DNA of 64,000 nucleotides. Origin: Umbelopsis isabellina. Its lineage: Eukaryota; Mucoromycota; Umbelopsidomycetes; Umbelopsidales; Umbelopsidaceae. Below, in pieces: positions 12,332 through 22,210 of the stretch (within the stretch, counting starts at the first letter, position 1; each line of letters begins with the position of its first letter). A model generated the notes under the pieces. The model saw only the letters and a list, made by a program, of their open reading frames with translations, ran no database searches and was not told the DNA's origin. Made by a program: the position numbers and the translations under genes. The DNA is taken from assembly GCA_016758905.1 (NCBI GenBank), contig JAEPQZ010000006.1, positions 558,001-622,000 on the forward strand, written 5' to 3'.

Positions 12332-14011
12332 TTAGTTGTAAGCGCCATGTTTGACACCATTGTTCCTGGGGCTCTGAGCAAGCCAGTCTCGATCGCCCCG
12401 TTCGTCTACGTCTTGCATTGAGTACTCTTCTCTGCCAGTGGCACCGCCAACATGAGTAACTGGGAAGAACTTTATTCCTTCTTCCACTGCTAGTGGTCTA
12501 GTATCGGCGTACATTGGGGAGGCTGGTCGTTGCCAACTTGGTGTTTGTGTGGCAGCACGGTCGAACTTAGGATCATGCATAGGTGAGATATTGTAAGATT
12601 TATCAGGCAATACCATAGGCTGGTAGGAGATATAATCAGTGTGACTTGATATAGCGTTACCAGTTCTGGATGTTGATGGGAAATCTGACAATTCTCTGCC
12701 TGCTGAGTGGCTACTGGCCAAATTGGTGATATCCTCGTCGGGATGGAAGATCATGACAACCAAAAACCAAACAATCACACTGGCAAAATTGGCAATACAG
12801 ATCAACAGATCGGCAGAAAATCTATAGACAATGGCGTATAAGCAAATATCCTATGTCATTAATAAAATTAAATGGTACTTACTTGTGCAAATTCAAGTAT
12901 CTTTGAGCGGTCAGACCGTCAGCGCTAAGTACAATAAAGCAAATGGAGTCGATCAACAAAGAAGCGGTCAACGTAGCATTGAGATCGACAAAGTAGGTGA
13001 GACGGGCTAAAATTTCCTTGGCGTTGATGGAATTGCGAGTTTGCTTTATAAGTCGATTGAAACGAAAACTGGCGTAAATACCAAGGATGGCAACGATGAA
13101 GAGCTCACAGCCATAAGCCAATTCGGGAATGATTTCTTTCCAGTTCTCGTCGTATTTGTCTTGACTGAATTCCCATTGCAAGAGGGGAAACATAACAATA
13201 CTGATAATAAACCTATGATGATGATAGACTGAGTACACATGACAGTATATTCAGCACCGGACACGACCGCGAACAGCGTACGTACCACACCAGATAAAAT
13301 CGGAATTCAAAACTGGACATGAAGGTGGCCTTGGCAACACTGGCTGATAAGTAATTCCAGAAACACTGCAAAAGTAACAACGTGCCGCTGTGAATAGAAA
13401 TGTCAGCCAAAAGAAAAATACTATGAGACGGAGTTTGAGCTACTAACGTTTGCAATGAAAACCCGACGCATAGCGAATAATCGGCTAGAGTAATTTTGAG
13501 TTAGTCAACGTGCCAAACAACATTTGTAGACTAGATACATGTTGATGATTTTCAAATTGAAAACATACTTGGAATAACGAGATTCTGGTCACTTTTAGAC
13601 CACATTTGCTCAGGGGTACCCATAATTTCGGTGACTCCGGGAGCAATGGGCACCACTGAAAATCCTTCTTGGTATTTTATCCGTACTGACGTTATATCTA
13701 TGACAGAAAGCAATGATTTGATGAGCGGCCGGTCTCTCAGTCCAGAGCTGCATTCGAAGGATGCTTACCATAGAACAGCTGAAAAGGTACTGCTATGCCC
13801 ACTAACAGCGTTATGATCGATTTTAGCTCTCCTTGTCGAAACTTGGACGGTTGCAGACATTGAAATTTGTTGACCTTTTTGAAAGTTTAGCGAATTGAAA
13901 GCATGAACTTCGAAATCATCGAGCATAACCAACCTTCCAAACTCGATAAACAAAATATACGTATAATCCGACTAATTCGACTGCTCGTTCTTTAAATCCG
14001 AAAATGTACAT
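12332..14011 (-). CDS. Multi-pass membrane protein, possibly seven-TM, unknown function
   Basis: I do not recognise the family. Splicing gives a series of hydrophobic segments: FKERAVELVGLYVYF (first exon), LKSIITLLVGIAVPFQLFYD, LLLLQCFWNYLSA, FRFYLVWY, FIISIVMFPLLQWEF, ELAYGCELFIVAILGIY, LTASLLIDSICFIVLSADG and ICIANFASVIVWFLVVMIF. That is about seven membrane spans with a short basic loop (RFNRLIKQTRNS), followed by a cytosol-like polar tail of about 140 residues rich in Ser, Pro and Asp, ending NGVKHGAYN. The shape resembles a receptor with a C-terminal tail, but no receptor motif is seen. The 5' end is uncertain: the MYIFGF start at 14011 needs a splice to FRQGELKSI. A different first exon is possible. 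Confidence 0.6.
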
Positions 14012-15538
14012 TAAATCATCTGACAGCTTAAAATTACGTTTGCTTATAATAACATCTCGTTGAACCTACGCAAGAAACTGAAGTCGCTCAAATGGGTCAT
14101 GAAGGAAAGGAATGGAGGAAAAAAGGGTAATAGGAAGGAACAAAAAGCACAGGGAAAGCAAAAGCCCATTATGTAAATATAATAGCTGGCGGGTCAGCGG
14201 GGTTTTCCACCAAAGAAAGAACCGCCTAAGTTTGGTGATACGATAGATTAAAGACATGTGAAGAGCATAGACAAAAGCCCACGTACCCTGAATAGACAAC
14301 AATCCAGGAACCGGGCCACTAAACTGGATAAATTATATTACTTTGTTCAACATCACGTCAGTCTACTATAACTATAGATAATGGGGAGCACGATAAGCAT
14401 GCAATGGACTGCTGCTGGTAGCACACAAAACGCATGGAGAAACAATGATTGTGCCTAGATGTTACCACAGTTTTTTAAGTTTTGGCAAAGTTTTTCAAAA
14501 TAGTAATTCCAACACTTACACATAAGCCTCATCTCCGCCTAAGCCATCTGTCAATGAAATTGTCTTTTCCTTTGTGGGGTAGATGGTTTTTTATCGACAT
14601 AATACAGTTAATATATCAACTAATTCAATATATTGTTTACAATGCTTTTGACATTGAGGATAAGCGCTAGTCAAAACGTGCGGTACGCGTTAATCCTCTT
14701 CATCGTCGAGCGGTCATTCAAAATTATATTTGGACCGTTATTGCATATTGAAGCGACACACCGAGAAAAACGCCTCGCAGGTTCAAAAAAGGAAATAGTT
14801 TGGATTCTGCCGATCGCTCCAGTTGTCCTTGCGCTCTTGTTACGATCTCTGAGCGACAGTGGCTGATACACGGTCAGCATAGCTTATTACTCATCGAATT
14901 CACCTTTTTATAAACAGGCGTTCAATGTGAGAGATAACTTGCCAGGCTCATGGCTGTCATTCATTTCTGTTCCGCTCCTTGGCCCAACCTGAAGGAACTG
15001 AGCTAGCCAGTACTAGCTATGTGCTTCTCACTTTAGGCTTTTTTTGCATTGGTGTGTGGATTTCGTTGACAAGCGCAAGTAAATACCTATATCTTTTTGG
15101 TCAATGGCTTCTTTTAGACTATGCCGTTTGTAGAATTTTTGACTTGATTAATTCGCTACTCTGTTGTTGCTGGGTATTGCATGTCATCTGCATTTCCCGG
15201 TTCGTAGTATTCGTAAATGGCGCTCGCTCAAAACGGGAAGGCTAAGAATTACTTACTATATTAATTGCAAACAATGTCACAAGTCCACATGTGATTATAA
15301 TAAAAAGACTCGAGTATTTGTGAGAAGGTATGTATAATTAATTATGCTATATATGCGAAGGTAGAACAAAAACTAATTATACAGTAGCAATAGTGATCGC
15401 ATGCAGAAGGTATATGTACATGTTAGCAGACTTTAATTAAAAACCGCCCAAGCTGCTGAAAACCACGAGCTGGCAATGCTAACTTGCAGATCGAGCATGT
15501 TAACAAGTAGTCTGAGCAGGGCCAAGAATGTGTTTGTC
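14012..15538. other. Long intergenic stretch, no supported gene
   Basis: About 1.5 kb, the longest gene-poor stretch in the window. It contains several short open frames on both strands (for example 14633-14866 and 14979-15245 plus, 14066-14302 minus), but none has a convincing ATG together with splice context or a recognisable family. TTTATAAAC near 14911 is TATA-like on the plus strand. ACGCGT occurs near 14687. It probably holds the promoter of the membrane protein and the 3' end of the methyltransferase. Confidence 0.5.
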
Positions 15539-16997
15539 TCAAGAGTGCACCAATTGCTCTTCTTGACATTGTCTCCTCTTTCTGAACAGAGCTACAAAGA
15601 ATCCACTGGTGCCGCTCACTATCGGGTCGAAGCGAATGCAATTGCTTTCAATTGCCAGCTCAATATTTGCTCTATTGTTTTCTGGCAATTCTGGAACCTG
15701 CCATCCCTGCTTGATTGGCGCTGATTTGATATCGATGTCAGATATGCATGGAATATTTTCCAAAATCGCTTCTTTGCCATAAACATGTAGGAACCAAGCA
15801 ACATTCTCTTCATTCTGTTTGATTGAAAGACTGCATGTACTGTATACCATCAATCCGTCATCGACAAGCAGTGACCATGCATTGGCCATAAGGTTTCGTT
15901 GTAGTTGACAGATATCTCGGAGCCTGTCCTTGTCCATAAAGTTCTTCTCGAAAGTGTCCCATCCCCATTTTTCATACTGAGTAAAAAGATCGTCATTTAG
16001 CGATGTAATTGCTATCGATCCAACATCATGGCTCATATGCTTACCTTTAAAATATGTAAAATGGATCCATCATGCGTGCATTCAGCATCTACAATGACCT
16101 TGTCGTAAAGAAACGCTTCGCCTCGCAACTGTGGATCAAATCGCAGAGTTTTTGGTGCATGAAACGGATTGATGCGCTCTACTGTTTTGACTGGCACTTC
16201 GTCATTACCTTTTCGCTTTTTCTCACTTGGTTCTTGTATCGAATCATCCTTTTTGAGTATTTTGGCTCCTATTCTCGAGGGTGCATGTACGCCAAAAGTA
16301 ATTCCATCAGCGTTGAATAAGCGGACTCGCTCAGCAACTTTATACCGCTTGACTAGAGACCGACACGTTGCGACTCGATGAGATGATATATCCACTCCTG
16401 TAACAGTTCCAGTTCCTTCCGAACCCAATATATTTGATATCATACAGAGTTTAGCCCCTACAACTCTGTTTAGCAAAAGCTTGTAGGTTTGATAGGAATG
16501 TGCATCATGTGATATATTATTACCTGGAGCGCAACATAAATCCAATACATGATCATCAGGCTGGACTTGGAGTGCCAATACAGCAATTCCGGAGCTAACG
16601 TCAATGCCAAATATTTTGTTTTGTTGATAACTACATAGCAATGTTGAGAGTTATGCAGATTACAAGCTGTATATTAATTATACACTTACGCAGGTATATC
16701 GATAATTCGAAGTCCTAGACTCTTTATATCATCGTTGTCATTAGAGCCATCTATATCTTCAGTATCTTGATTTTGTAAGAGTTGTATACCAAAGAACCCT
16801 TCTATTCCTTCAACGGGCCATACACGTTGACCATTCAGTTGAGCTTGCAGTTCCTCCGCCGTTGGCAATTCTGTTTTTGGAAATCTAGTGTTCCAGCGCA
16901 CAAACCTCGGCAAGTTCTTAACGGTATATACTATTGGATCGACGCTGTTCTCCTCTAAAAACTGGCTGAAAGCGGCCGGTAGTGATGCCAAGTCCAT
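15539..16997 (-). CDS. NOL1/NOP2/Sun-family RNA cytosine-5 methyltransferase
   Basis: SAM-dependent enzyme expected to place 5-methylcytosine in rRNA or tRNA. Starts MDLASLPAAFSQFLEENSVD. DHVLDLCCAPG is the SAM-binding motif I region, VTGVDISSHR the acidic ribose contact, VIVDAECTHDGS motif IV, and MVYSTCSLSIKQNEENV motif VI with the catalytic Cys. Motif IV has Glu where most members have Pro (DAPC), with the Cys kept. The C-terminus FFVALFRKR is the usual last strand; the tail continues to EEQLVHS. An insert between motifs III and IV is Lys-rich (EKKRKG). Three or four exons. It shares a 157-base divergent promoter with the tubby-like gene. Which RNA it modifies cannot be told; no PUA domain is seen. 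Confidence 0.87.
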
Positions 16998-17154
16998 GTT
17001 CCTGACCAGCGAATGCTTGAAAAAAAAAAAAAAAAAAAGCAAGTGGCTTATGTAACTTTGCCATAAATGGGGCTGTTGGTAAATTTAGCTTCCTTGTAAA
17101 TTTCGATTTCAGCACCTCCTATGCGCGCTCTGCCTTTCTCTTCTTGCCAAGCGA
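16998..17154. promoter_or_regulatory. Divergent promoter, 157 bases, with A19 tract
   Basis: Separates the ATG of the methyltransferase (minus) from the ATG of the tubby-like gene (plus). An uninterrupted run of 19 A lies at 17020-17038, close to the methyltransferase start. Confidence 0.6.
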
Positions 17155-18246
17155 ATGACCAACGAACAACAACATTACTACGAGAAGCCAGATGCCGTAG
17201 ACGAAAACCAGGTGTACGAGAAGCCCAACACCCTAGAGGAACCTAAAAAGTTCAAAGGGGAGGACATTGTAGGGAGTGCGTTGTATGGACTTTCAGTGAA
17301 CGAGTACGACAAACAGTATTCTGCATTGGAAGTTTCAGATAACAACACACCAATGTCTCCTCAACAAAGCCCTGCACCTGTCGCAGAAAGTTCGTCCACA
17401 CATGTATTAAATGTCTCTGTAGTAGATGTACAGAAACCGAATACCCCCAAGAAGGCCACTGCTACCGACCCTGAAGCGCCCACTCAATCCGCAATCACTG
17501 TCCCCACTACCGAGATACCAAGTATACCCAAGCCGGAGCTGGAGTCAACACCTACTGATGTTGACACAACACGTGCTGAGACAAGACGCGTTGAGACTTT
17601 GAATAGCACGGTCCTACAGATAAACAAACACTCGTTCCTTAAACCACAGAACCACGACGTATATTTGGACGGGACAAAGAAGATCCGTTACCGCAAAATA
17701 CAATCCCATTCATATCATTGGGGATTCCAAAATGTCCTATTTAGTATACCGCTAGAAAAGCAAAAGGACAAAGGCACTGCGGTTGCCGAGACAAAGAGAC
17801 AAGCATATCAGAACCAAATAGAAATGCTGTGGGGAAAGTCTATCGGAGAAACCAAGCCCAAGTCAGATCAGTCGGAATTCGTAAACATGACCACCACCAC
17901 GCTGATGTTCATTTACCAATTTCAATACAACTCTAAAACCATCCGATGGACACGACCCACGATACTGTCACATAACCTTATCTGTGAGCTGATTGAAGAG
18001 CCGGAAGTCAGTCACAACAACCGAAAATTAGTGGCTGAATTCGACAGTTATGGCATGGGATACCTGGTCAACGTCGGGAAGCTCAAGATGAACAACTCAG
18101 TGATGGCAGAAATAACTCAAAACAGTAATTTGCAAGATTTAGAGGCGCTGCTGGTCATTTCATGCTGTACTTTGGTGGACCTGATGCGTGAAGTTGTAGA
18201 GAAAGCTATTGGAATTAGCAATGGTGGAGTAGCGGGTAGCGCTTAA
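17155..18246 (+). CDS. Tubby/LURP-like domain protein, intronless
   Basis: A 363-residue protein from one uninterrupted frame, unusual among these heavily spliced neighbours. Residues 1-150 are polar and disordered with many Thr, Pro and Glu; the repeat YEKP occurs twice (YYEKPDAVDENQ and VYEKPNTLEEP). Residues 175-350 are a folded beta-rich domain with VLFSIP, FIYQFQYNSKTIRWTRP, CELIEE, KLVAEFDSYGMGYLVNVGKL and a closing hydrophobic helix LEALLVISCCTLVDLMREV. That pattern (RWTRP...C.L.E....LVAEF....G.L...GKL then a helix) resembles the tubby C-terminal-like proteins expanded in fungi. The fold is inferred from pattern. If correct, it might bind phosphoinositide at membranes; no specific role is supported. 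Confidence 0.6.
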   Translation: MTNEQQHYYEKPDAVDENQVYEKPNTLEEPKKFKGEDIVGSALYGLSVNEYDKQYSALEVSDNNTPMSPQQSPAPVAESSSTHVLNVSVVDVQKPNTPKKATATDPEAPTQSAITVPTTEIPSIPKPELESTPTDVDTTRAETRRVETLNSTVLQINKHSFLKPQNHDVYLDGTKKIRYRKIQSHSYHWGFQNVLFSIPLEKQKDKGTAVAETKRQAYQNQIEMLWGKSIGETKPKSDQSEFVNMTTTTLMFIYQFQYNSKTIRWTRPTILSHNLICELIEEPEVSHNNRKLVAEFDSYGMGYLVNVGKLKMNNSVMAEITQNSNLQDLEALLVISCCTLVDLMREVVEKAIGISNGGVAGSA

Positions 18247-18421
18247 TTGTTTCAGGTCAAAGTTTTATCAAAAACAAAAAATAATAACCCTTGCATTGTC
18301 TACTCGCAAGCATTAGACGAACTCCCCCTCATATCAGAAGACAGATGTAATGATATTTTTGAAAGGTTTTTAATACAATTATTTAGACTAGTATAAATTT
18401 ACAGTAACTACATGGTTGGGC

Positions 18422-18907
18422 TTATTTGGGTTGGTTGAGGTCCATGGCTTGCTTGCCTTGCTGCTCTATTTGCTGAGCACGAGATTGAGTTTGCTCGTCG
18501 CCAACAACTTTGCCAACAGCACCTTCGACTTTACCGCGGACGGCATCACCAGCACCTTCCAAGTATTCGCCAGCCTTAGCAGCTTCGTATTCATTGTGTC
18601 CAGCTTGTCTTTGCTCGGCACCGCTGTTGGTCATTCCTTTGTGACCGACCAAGTTTCCAACTTCCTCCTTAGCTCCTCCGACTACAGAGTTAACGTTGGC
18701 ATTGGCTTTGCTGGGAGCAGCGTGCTCAGCAGCTTGTTTGGCCTCACTGATTTCCTTGACTCCTTCTTGTTGAAGAGCTTTGCCAGCATCAGTCCATTCT
18801 TGAGATCCAATAGCGTTGCCAATGGTTTCCTCGGCCATACCAGCGTATTGCTTAATGTTGCCCATAACTTGGGAAGGTTGGGCTTCAGAGTTGTTTTGGT
18901 TAGACAT
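18422..18907 (-). CDS. CsbD-like stress protein
   Basis: A 161-residue hydrophilic protein with no introns. It starts MSNQNNSEAQPSQVMGNIKQ and is rich in Gly, Ala, Glu and Gln. Two CsbD-type segments are visible: VMGNIKQYAGMAEETIGNAIG and DAVRGKVEGAVGKVVGDEQ, both of the G.....G...E..G...G type. Fungal relatives are induced by stress and include cruciform-DNA-binding Hmp1-type proteins. A consensus TATA box lies 54-62 bases upstream, and an AGGGG (STRE-like) site lies near 19224, fitting a strongly inducible gene (inference). The plus-strand open frame over the same bases is a shadow. Confidence 0.9.
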   Translation of the reverse strand: MSNQNNSEAQPSQVMGNIKQYAGMAEETIGNAIGSQEWTDAGKALQQEGVKEISEAKQAAEHAAPSKANANVNSVVGGAKEEVGNLVGHKGMTNSGAEQRQAGHNEYEAAKAGEYLEGAGDAVRGKVEGAVGKVVGDEQTQSRAQQIEQQGKQAMDLNQPK

Positions 18908-18960
18908 GGTGTGGTTGTTGAATTTGTGTGTCAGAATCTATTCCTCACGGCTGTGTGTCG

Positions 18961-18969
18961 CCTTTTATA
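18961..18969 (-). promoter_or_regulatory. TATA box of CsbD-like gene
   Basis: Reads TATAAAAGG on the minus strand, 54-62 bases before the ATG at 18907. It is the clearest TATA element in the window. Confidence 0.75.
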
Positions 18970-19410
18970 CTTTTCATGCCTGCCACCGAAATCTTCCATA
19001 AAATGATGTAATAGAATAGAATTTCCTTATTGGGGACTTCTTTGTCTCGCGTAGAAAAGTTTACAACGCTTCCCTTGAATCATGCGACCGGACAGTAAAA
19101 AAGGAGAAAATGACGTTGTATACTCCACTCCAACTTCGGAATGTGGTGAGCAAAACACCACAATCAATAAATAAATAGGACAGCAAATTGCAAGGCACAC
19201 AGGAGTTGTCTGCCCGAATGAAAGGGGTAAACCACAAATATGCAACTTCCATGTCAATGACTGGTTGCTTCTTGTTTTCTTTATTTTTGTAAAATCAATT
19301 AACTTGAGGATTTTCTTGAATAAGAATGAAAAGCGTAAACCTTGTACCTGGCCCACCTTTTTGTTATTCTTTTTTTTTGAATTTTTCGTTTTACTTTTTT
19401 GATATACCGA
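18970..19410. other. Divergent intergenic region, CsbD-like / MFS
   Basis: About 440 bases upstream of both genes. T-rich before the MFS start (19360-19400). An AGGGG site lies near 19224. A minus-strand open frame crosses it but runs into MFS coding sequence and is not supported. Confidence 0.5.
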
Positions 19411-21109
19411 ATGTATCTCAACTGTAAACTGCTGTTCGCGGCGGTGTATGCTGTGATGTCCAGTGCTCCGCCGTATCTGGCATTGTTTTATGCCAGGATA
19501 ATGCATTTTTCCTCAGATCAAATAGGTGTCTTACTCGCCATAGCGCCGTTTGTTCAGTCCGTAGCTTGCCCATTTTGGACCCATGTCGTAGACAAAAGGC
19601 CGCATTGGCACGCTCCTCTTATGGGGACTCTCTGTATAATGGGTGGAGCAGCAATTCTTTTTGTTATGTATCTAGGAAAGCAGACGGAAGAGAAAAACAG
19701 ATGGACGCTGGAAATTTCCATGCTGTGGTTGACCAGCGCTTGCGTTTTTTGTTATGCCTTTTGCTCTGGTACACTGGTATCTTTAGTGGACAGTGCAGTC
19801 ATGAAGATTCTAGGTGCAAACAAAATCATGTACGGTATGTGAAAACTTCAGCAGCAGGTGAAACGAAAGCTTATTTTTAATCTTGTTTCTTCTTACTAAT
19901 TTTCAAAGGGGAACAAAGACTTTGGGGATCTATATCTGCTGGCCTCACCGTGTTTTTTACTGGACAAATTGTCGCGTTGTGGAACAATGATCTTTATGCA
20001 ATTTTCATTGTATTTGGTTTGTCATCGATCATGTTCATCCTTCTTGCCTTTTCAACTGCTATTGACGATCCTGAAGGATATGCCAGAAGCGAGTACAGTG
20101 ACGAGAGTGAATCAGTATCCCCCCTATTACGTTCCACTACGAACAATTCGAAAAATGAAAAAACTTATGGAACAAGCTCAAGTTACCAGCGGCTGCTACT
20201 ACCGGCAGAAGGGTCTGGCCAACCAGCCAACATCAATCTCAGTTTAAATTTGCCACAAAGTGGCTATTTTGATGACTTGTTGCAAAGCCTTTCAAAATCT
20301 ATGAGTTATGCCTCAATCTCGTCTCTGGCCAAGACGGTCAGAGAAGAAGCTGATGATTACATTGAGGAAACCCGTACTCTTACAATGGGACTTGCTCTAT
20401 CTAGATTGCCATCCATGGAGGCGTCTATGGCAGGTATATTACCGTATCCGCAGCAAGAAGTTGAAGCTCCATCTGCAGAGATGATGTGGAATCGTAGGAT
20501 TGTATCTTTTTTAACCACAGTTTTCTTGTATGGTGTGACTTTGGCCATGATCAATCAATTTCTGTTCTTATTTTTATCCAAGGATCTTGGCGTTGCTTCG
20601 AATTGGTTGGGGCTGACAGGTCCAGCTAGTGCCATTATGGAATTGATAATGTTTTTATTCTGTAAACAACTGACCGAACGGTTTGGAGTCACAAAACTTG
20701 TGGTAGTCGCACATCTGGTAACCATGATCAGATCTCTCGCCTATACGTTTCTTGTTCCTAATCTTATGGTTACCAACTTCCTTGCACTCATCCTTCAATT
20801 TTGCAATGGTAAGCTGAAATTCTGACAAGGTACTTAATCATGAGTTCTAATTTATTGACTCTGATAGGAATCGGATTTGCTCTATTTTGGGCAACCGCTG
20901 TGTCTGAGGTTGACAATTATTTCCCGCCAACTCAAAGAAGTGTAGCTCAGGGCATCTTAGCAGGACTTTATGGCGGCTTAGGTACTGGATTTGGGTGCTT
21001 TTTTGGAGGCTACCTTTTCGAAAATTATGGTGGAGCAGTGCTCTATCAATCCGCCGCCATTACCTCTGTTGTTGGTATTGTGGTGTTCCTGATTGGGCGA
21101 AGGGAATAA
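19411..21109 (+). CDS. Major facilitator superfamily transporter, MFSD6/MFS_1-like
   Basis: Twelve-helix membrane transporter with unknown substrate. Three exons: 19411-19834, 19909-20808 and 20868-21109, all joining in frame (MYG-EQRLWG and CNG-IGFALFW). The N-terminal half starts MYLNCKLLFAAVYAVMSSAP and contains HVVDKRPHWHAPLM, a loop 2-3 motif with DK-R. EQRLWGSISAGL matches the R.WGS..+G signature of the MFS_1-like/MFSD6 group. A long cytosolic loop between helices 6 and 7 (about 150 residues, Ser-rich) precedes RRIVSFLTTVFLYGV. The C-terminal half has GILAGLYGGLGTGFGCFFGGYL. It ends VVFLIGRRE. Relatives are annotated as possible sugar or nucleoside symporters; nothing here fixes the cargo. 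Confidence 0.9.
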
Positions 21110-21372
21110 GTATGATTTAGTGTATAGATTGTCTTATTCCTGGCATTGTATTTGCTTTAAGGGGCATTAGCTTCATCAACTACATCACTGCTTTTAGTTT
21201 ATGATAGCAAGACGACAAAAGTTACATACATTTTCTCGTGTATAATTTGATTGTTTGATTTATAGCTTTTAATTTTTTGCTGTCTTATTGTTGCTAAAGT
21301 CCAGTCGAAATCATTTACATGTCATATCTGCTTTTGCAGGTGGATGCTCATAATCTTTATTTTATAAATGTT
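21110..21372. other. Convergent 3' ends
   Basis: About 260 bases between the MFS stop and the Dpb4 stop. AT-rich, no gene seen. Confidence 0.6.
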
Positions 21373-22066
21373 TTACTCTTGTACAGGATCGGTCGATACA
21401 GCCGTGCTAGTTTCGTCGTCAGCATCAGTCTTGAGTCTTTTTGGGTCTTCTTCTGCCAGTTCGGAAGCGGCTAATTTTCGCTTTGGTGAGGCTCCTGTTG
21501 GTTCTTCTTCATCTGCTGATAATCCCTCTTCATTTTGTTCTTCATCTCCCTCTGTCTTTCCTTCCTTCTTTCTACTTTTCTTTTCCTGTTGCAGCTGCTG
21601 GAAAGCTATATTCATCGATAGAGAATCAAAGGCTTGTCTCATGTAACCATAATTACTCAACAAATTGCTTACCAGTAAATGCTTCTTGTAACTTTGGCAC
21701 GAAATCTTCAAGTTCCAACACTTCAAGAGCTTTGAAAACGTCCGGTGCCGTGATAGTCTTGTGGTTGGCACTCTTTGCGATATCGTTGGCACTATATTGT
21801 GAGCAGCGTGAGTTGGTGAGCATACAGATTGTAGCAGAAAGATAGAGAACTTACGTGGCACTCAAGTAATTTATAAAGACAGTGGATGCTTTGCTAATTG
21901 CCAGCTTTGCATCCTTCTGCAATGCCGTACTTGCTGGCAACTGGTCTGCGCGTTAGATCATGATTTGTTGCATGCGGCAGATAAGTCCACCTCAACTTAC
22001 AGCGTGCTTTAATATTCTAGTGACGTTGGCTTTCGGCAATTCGTTATCGTCTATTGAGCTACTCAT
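21373..22066 (-). CDS. DPB4: DNA polymerase epsilon subunit Dpb4/POLE3, histone fold
   Basis: Histone-fold subunit shared by the replicative polymerase epsilon and the CHRAC/ISW2-type remodeller. The spliced product begins [20 protein letters not shown], then [34 protein letters not shown], and [20 protein letters not shown], the NF-YB-like histone fold of this subunit in full. The last exon is acidic and charged ([20 protein letters not shown]) and ends STDPVQE, as in fungal Dpb4 tails. Four exons; the first is 22066-22001. The large minus ORF over 21373-21861 mixes the real last exons with intron. It is head-to-head with SLD5, another replication factor, across 144 bases. Confidence 0.92.
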
Positions 22067-22210
22067 TGTAGTGCACTTGTTCGAATTGTATTAAGAGAGG
22101 TGTGTTAGGAGAACTTGCCCAAATTTTCGTGGTCACAAATAATAAAAATCGCCAGCCAACACGTCTTCGGACGCGTTTCAGAGGCCTCCACTTTGATAAA
22201 GAACCCACAT
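22067..22210. promoter_or_regulatory. Shared DPB4/SLD5 bidirectional promoter with MCB
   Basis: 144 bases between the two ATGs. ACGCGT, the perfect MluI cell-cycle box, sits at 22171-22176, 36-40 bases before the SLD5 ATG and about 105 bases before the DPB4 ATG. MBF binds this core in yeasts to drive replication genes at G1/S. Use here is inference. Confidence 0.6.

Noticed and set aside
14066-14302. Minus-strand frame that could be an extra exon of the seven-TM gene
   Set aside because: It has a GTACGT donor inside it, but no reading phase fits the downstream exon without a stop. It could be leader sequence.
14979-15245. Hydrophobic 88-codon open frame on the plus strand
   Set aside because: It begins with TTG, has no in-frame ATG upstream, and its hydrophobicity follows from T-rich DNA. 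No splice context.
18416-19006. Plus-strand 196-codon frame over the CsbD-like gene
   Set aside because: It is the complement of the real minus-strand gene, with Ser/Leu/Val composition expected from reading Gly/Ala/Glu codons backwards.
19027-19506. Minus-strand 159-codon frame between the CsbD-like and MFS genes
   Set aside because: Its 5' part lies over MFS coding sequence and the rest is Lys/Phe/Ser low complexity from A/T runs.
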